Source: Hymenobacter psoromatis (lineage in GTDB: Bacteria; Bacteroidota; Bacteroidia; Cytophagales; Hymenobacteraceae). Taken from it: DNA of 64,000 nt. Shown in pieces: positions 62,792-64,000 of this stretch. The position numbers and the translations under genes are program-made. Within the stretch, counting starts at the first letter, position 1, and the number at the start of each line of letters is the position of its first letter. The notes below the pieces were generated by a model. That model was not told where the DNA came from. It did not search any database and saw only the letters and a program-made list of their open reading frames with translations. The stretch lies in assembly GCF_020012125.1 (NCBI RefSeq), contig NZ_JAIFAG010000001.1:682001-746000 (forward strand), given 5' to 3'.

Positions 62792-63028
62792 ATGACGATA
62801 AGCAAGCAGGCAATTATCGACCGCACCATCAAAGCCGTTAATTTGCTTCCCGCCGATAAAGCCGAAGAAATTTCTGACTTCGCCGACTTCGTAAGCAAGT
62901 GCTACGAGGAGCAGCAGCTGGCGCAGGGAATCCAGAAGCTAGCCGCCGAAAGCCAGGCTTTTGATTTCCTCAAAGATGAAGAAGACTTATACACCGAAGC
63001 CGACTTAAAAGAAGTGTACAATGGGTAA
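62792..63028 (+). CDS. Antitoxin of a PemK/MazF-type toxin-antitoxin pair
   Basis: The 78-residue protein matches small Bacteroidota antitoxins partnered with PemK/MazF toxins: an N-terminal helical region with LPADKAEEISDFADF and a C-terminal toxin-binding tail (SQAFDFLKDEEDLYTEADLKEVYNG is split by function at FDFLKDEE and YTEADL). The stop overlaps the start of the toxin gene (ATG at 63021), as in intact pairs. The toxin is truncated. The -7-like TAACTTTA lies 20 bases upstream. Confidence 0.75.
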   Translation: MTISKQAIIDRTIKAVNLLPADKAEEISDFADFVSKCYEEQQLAQGIQKLAAESQAFDFLKDEEDLYTEADLKEVYNG

Positions 63029-63068
63029 GGGCGACGTCGTACGAACAATTATAGGAAAATCAACGTAA
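63021..63068 (+). pseudogene. Truncated mazF/pemK toxin gene
   Basis: The frame overlapping the antitoxin stop reads MGKGDVVRTIIGKST and ends at 63068. The first seven residues match the usual PemK/MazF start (M-x-KGDVV). The remaining roughly 100 residues are absent, and after GDVV the base composition turns AT-rich. The toxin was probably cut by an insertion, deletion or replacement here. Confidence 0.65.
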
Positions 63069-63077
63069 ATTTGAAGT

Positions 63078-63302
63078 ATGAAAAAAGGAAGAATCTCGCT
63101 GTCAGCAGTGCGAAGTGCCAATGGTAAGTTGGTTTCTGGAAGCGGAAAATCCGCTCACATTGTTTCCGATAATTCAAGAAACGGCGCACTAATATTTAGC
63201 GCTGTTTATGTTGGAAAATCTTATGACCTTAATATTTCTAAAGATGCAATTAAGAGTGCATATGCAGAATCGCGCGCTAAAACTATAATGAAAGAAAAAT
63301 AG
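63078..63302 (+). CDS. Small hypothetical protein in the AT-rich island
   Basis: The 74-residue protein has no signal peptide or membrane segment. It is Ser/Lys/Ala-rich with a central SDNSRNGALIFSAVYVGKSYD. I do not recognise the family. A perfect -7 box TAAATTTG (63066-63073) lies only four bases before the ATG, which suggests a very short leader. Confidence 0.45.
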   Translation: MKKGRISLSAVRSANGKLVSGSGKSAHIVSDNSRNGALIFSAVYVGKSYDLNISKDAIKSAYAESRAKTIMKEK

Positions 63303-63304
63303 AT

Positions 63305-63832
63305 ATGGAAAGAAAATTTAGTTTTTTATACTCTGAGTTTGTTGAAGATGAGAATGATATGATTGGGCATATAGCCTATAGTCTTTACAAATCTAATAAA
63401 ATATAATATATTAAGCAGTATAAAATTGATAATGAAGATGGTGAGCTGACAGAAGATGCTCTAGAAGCATTTCATAAGGTTTCTAAAACTACTATTCCTG
63501 CCTTGAAGATTCAGGCAGAGTAAATACTATTGAATTTTACGCAGTTTACTTTAGATGAAACAGTTGCTGAAATAGAAGAAAGAATTAAAGCGAATCAGGA
63601 AAATAAACTTAAAGAAATAATTAGCCCAATTATTCCAAAAAGCAAAAGTCCTTGGGATGGATTTTGGATGTCAGTTTTAGTAAAAGGGGTTCAAACAGCT
63701 GTTGTCGGTTTTGTCATATTTTTAATAGTATTTGCGGCTTCAGCTAATAAAACAGGTCTTTGGAATGCTGTAAGAGGTTTGATTCCTGACCCCGATAAAG
63801 CTAGTTCAAATCAGACAAGACTGACTCACTGA
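63305..63832 (+). pseudogene. Membrane-anchored hypothetical gene broken by two in-frame TAA codons
   Basis: The frame from ATG 63305 (MERKFSFLYSEFVEDENDMI) hits TAA at codon 34 (63404-63406) and again at 63521-63523, then continues open in the same frame to 63832. The reconstructed protein would be about 174 residues, with a cytoplasmic part and a C-terminal membrane segment (LVKGVQTAVVGFVIFLIVFA). Such N-cytoplasmic, C-anchored small proteins exist in Bacteroidota, but I cannot name the family. Two stops make decay more likely than error. Confidence 0.6.
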
Positions 63833-63838
63833 AACAAA

Positions 63839-63874
63839 AAACCGCCCCGCAGCCAATTGGCTGCGGGGCGGTTT
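63839..63874. terminator. Perfect 18-bp palindrome, terminator of xdh and island genes
   Basis: AAACCGCCCCGCAGCCAA is followed at once by its reverse complement. It lies between the convergent AT-rich island and the molybdopterin subunit gene and serves both. Confidence 0.75.
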
Positions 63875-63894
63875 CGTTTGCTGCTACTTGCTAC

Positions 63895-64000
63895 TTACAG
63901 CAGCTTATCAATCGTTATCGGCAACTCCCGCACGCGTTTGCCGGTGGCGTGGTACACGGCATTGGCCACGGCCGCCGCGACGCCCAGCATGCCGATTTCG
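63895..64000 (-). CDS. C-terminus of a xanthine dehydrogenase-type molybdopterin-binding subunit (partial)
   Basis: The last 34 residues are visible on the minus strand, ending LPITIDKLL and containing EIGMLGVAAAVANAVYHATG. This matches the conserved C-terminus of the large molybdopterin-binding subunit of xanthine dehydrogenase-family (isoquinoline 1-oxidoreductase beta-like) enzymes. Most of the gene is outside the window. It lies upstream of xdhC on the same strand. Confidence 0.85.
   Translation of the reverse strand, partial: EIGMLGVAAAVANAVYHATGKRVRELPITIDKLL

Noticed and set aside
63305..63832. Stop-codon reassignment or selenocysteine-like read-through
   Set aside because: The stops are TAA, which ends other genes here, and no special structure follows them.
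1..64000. CRISPR array or prophage
   Set aside because: No spaced direct repeats of 23-40 bases with unique spacers and no structural or lysis genes were seen. The only tandem array is the 21-bp one.

Overview
This is high-GC chromosomal DNA of a Bacteroidota bacterium. Hymenobacter or a close relative is the best fit. The evidence is a SusC/SusD polysaccharide utilisation locus, a protein with a type IX secretion C-terminal sorting domain, LytS/LytTR signalling pairs, a 7TM-DISM receptor, several TonB-dependent receptors, promoter-like TAnnTTTG boxes and mostly SD-less starts. One short motif, GGGGTAGG/CCTACCCC, recurs more than 50 times on both strands. No rRNA, tRNA, CRISPR array, complete insertion sequence or prophage was seen.

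Layout. 1-7.1 kb is accessory: an AT-rich hypothetical gene, an AAA/ORC-like ATPase, the GC-rich core gene clpB, an AT-rich Cas4/RecB-like nuclease, an MNT/HEPN (MntA/HepT) toxin-antitoxin pair whose toxin has an in-frame stop, and an orphan DUF433 antitoxin. 7.2-17.6 kb holds a cNMP/CBS/DUF294 signalling protein and a sugar block: GH43, GH92 mannosidase, a mannose-6-phosphate isomerase-like fusion, a DeoR regulator and an MFS sugar porter. 17.7-24.1 kb holds a DEDDh exonuclease, a pirin and a 1502-residue Pls/PosA-type NRPS. 24.4-33.0 kb is a beta-glucan-type polysaccharide utilisation locus on the minus strand: SusC, SusD, a PKD lipoprotein, a GH16 lipoprotein and a T9SS cargo protein. Just upstream on the same strand (33.3-35.3 kb) is a 7TM-DISM receptor whose cytoplasmic tail carries an IS1595-type zinc-ribbon domain. 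It is a candidate for a new type of membrane-bound regulator.

35.4-51.8 kb holds two LytS/LytTR pairs, each with an inverted repeat at the kinase/regulator junction. It also holds an SDR dehydrogenase with a GH63-like glucosidase, a cyclase-family hydrolase, DUF2252, an alpha/beta hydrolase, gluconokinase and several envelope proteins. 51.9-60.7 kb contains a gene-free stretch with an 8-copy 21-bp tandem repeat, two TonB receptors, a TPR protein and a ClC channel. 61-64 kb contains an ASCH protein overlapping xdhC, and the end of a xanthine dehydrogenase-type molybdopterin subunit on the same strand. Between these two lies a degraded AT-rich island with an antitoxin, a mazF stub and a gene broken by two stops.

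The main functional theme is capture and breakdown of polysaccharides. Enzymes and the SusCD importer work at the cell surface, sugars enter through the MFS porter, and isomerase and gluconokinase feed central metabolism. Intergenic spaces are rich in long inverted repeats, several of which look like dispersed REP-type elements or bidirectional terminators.
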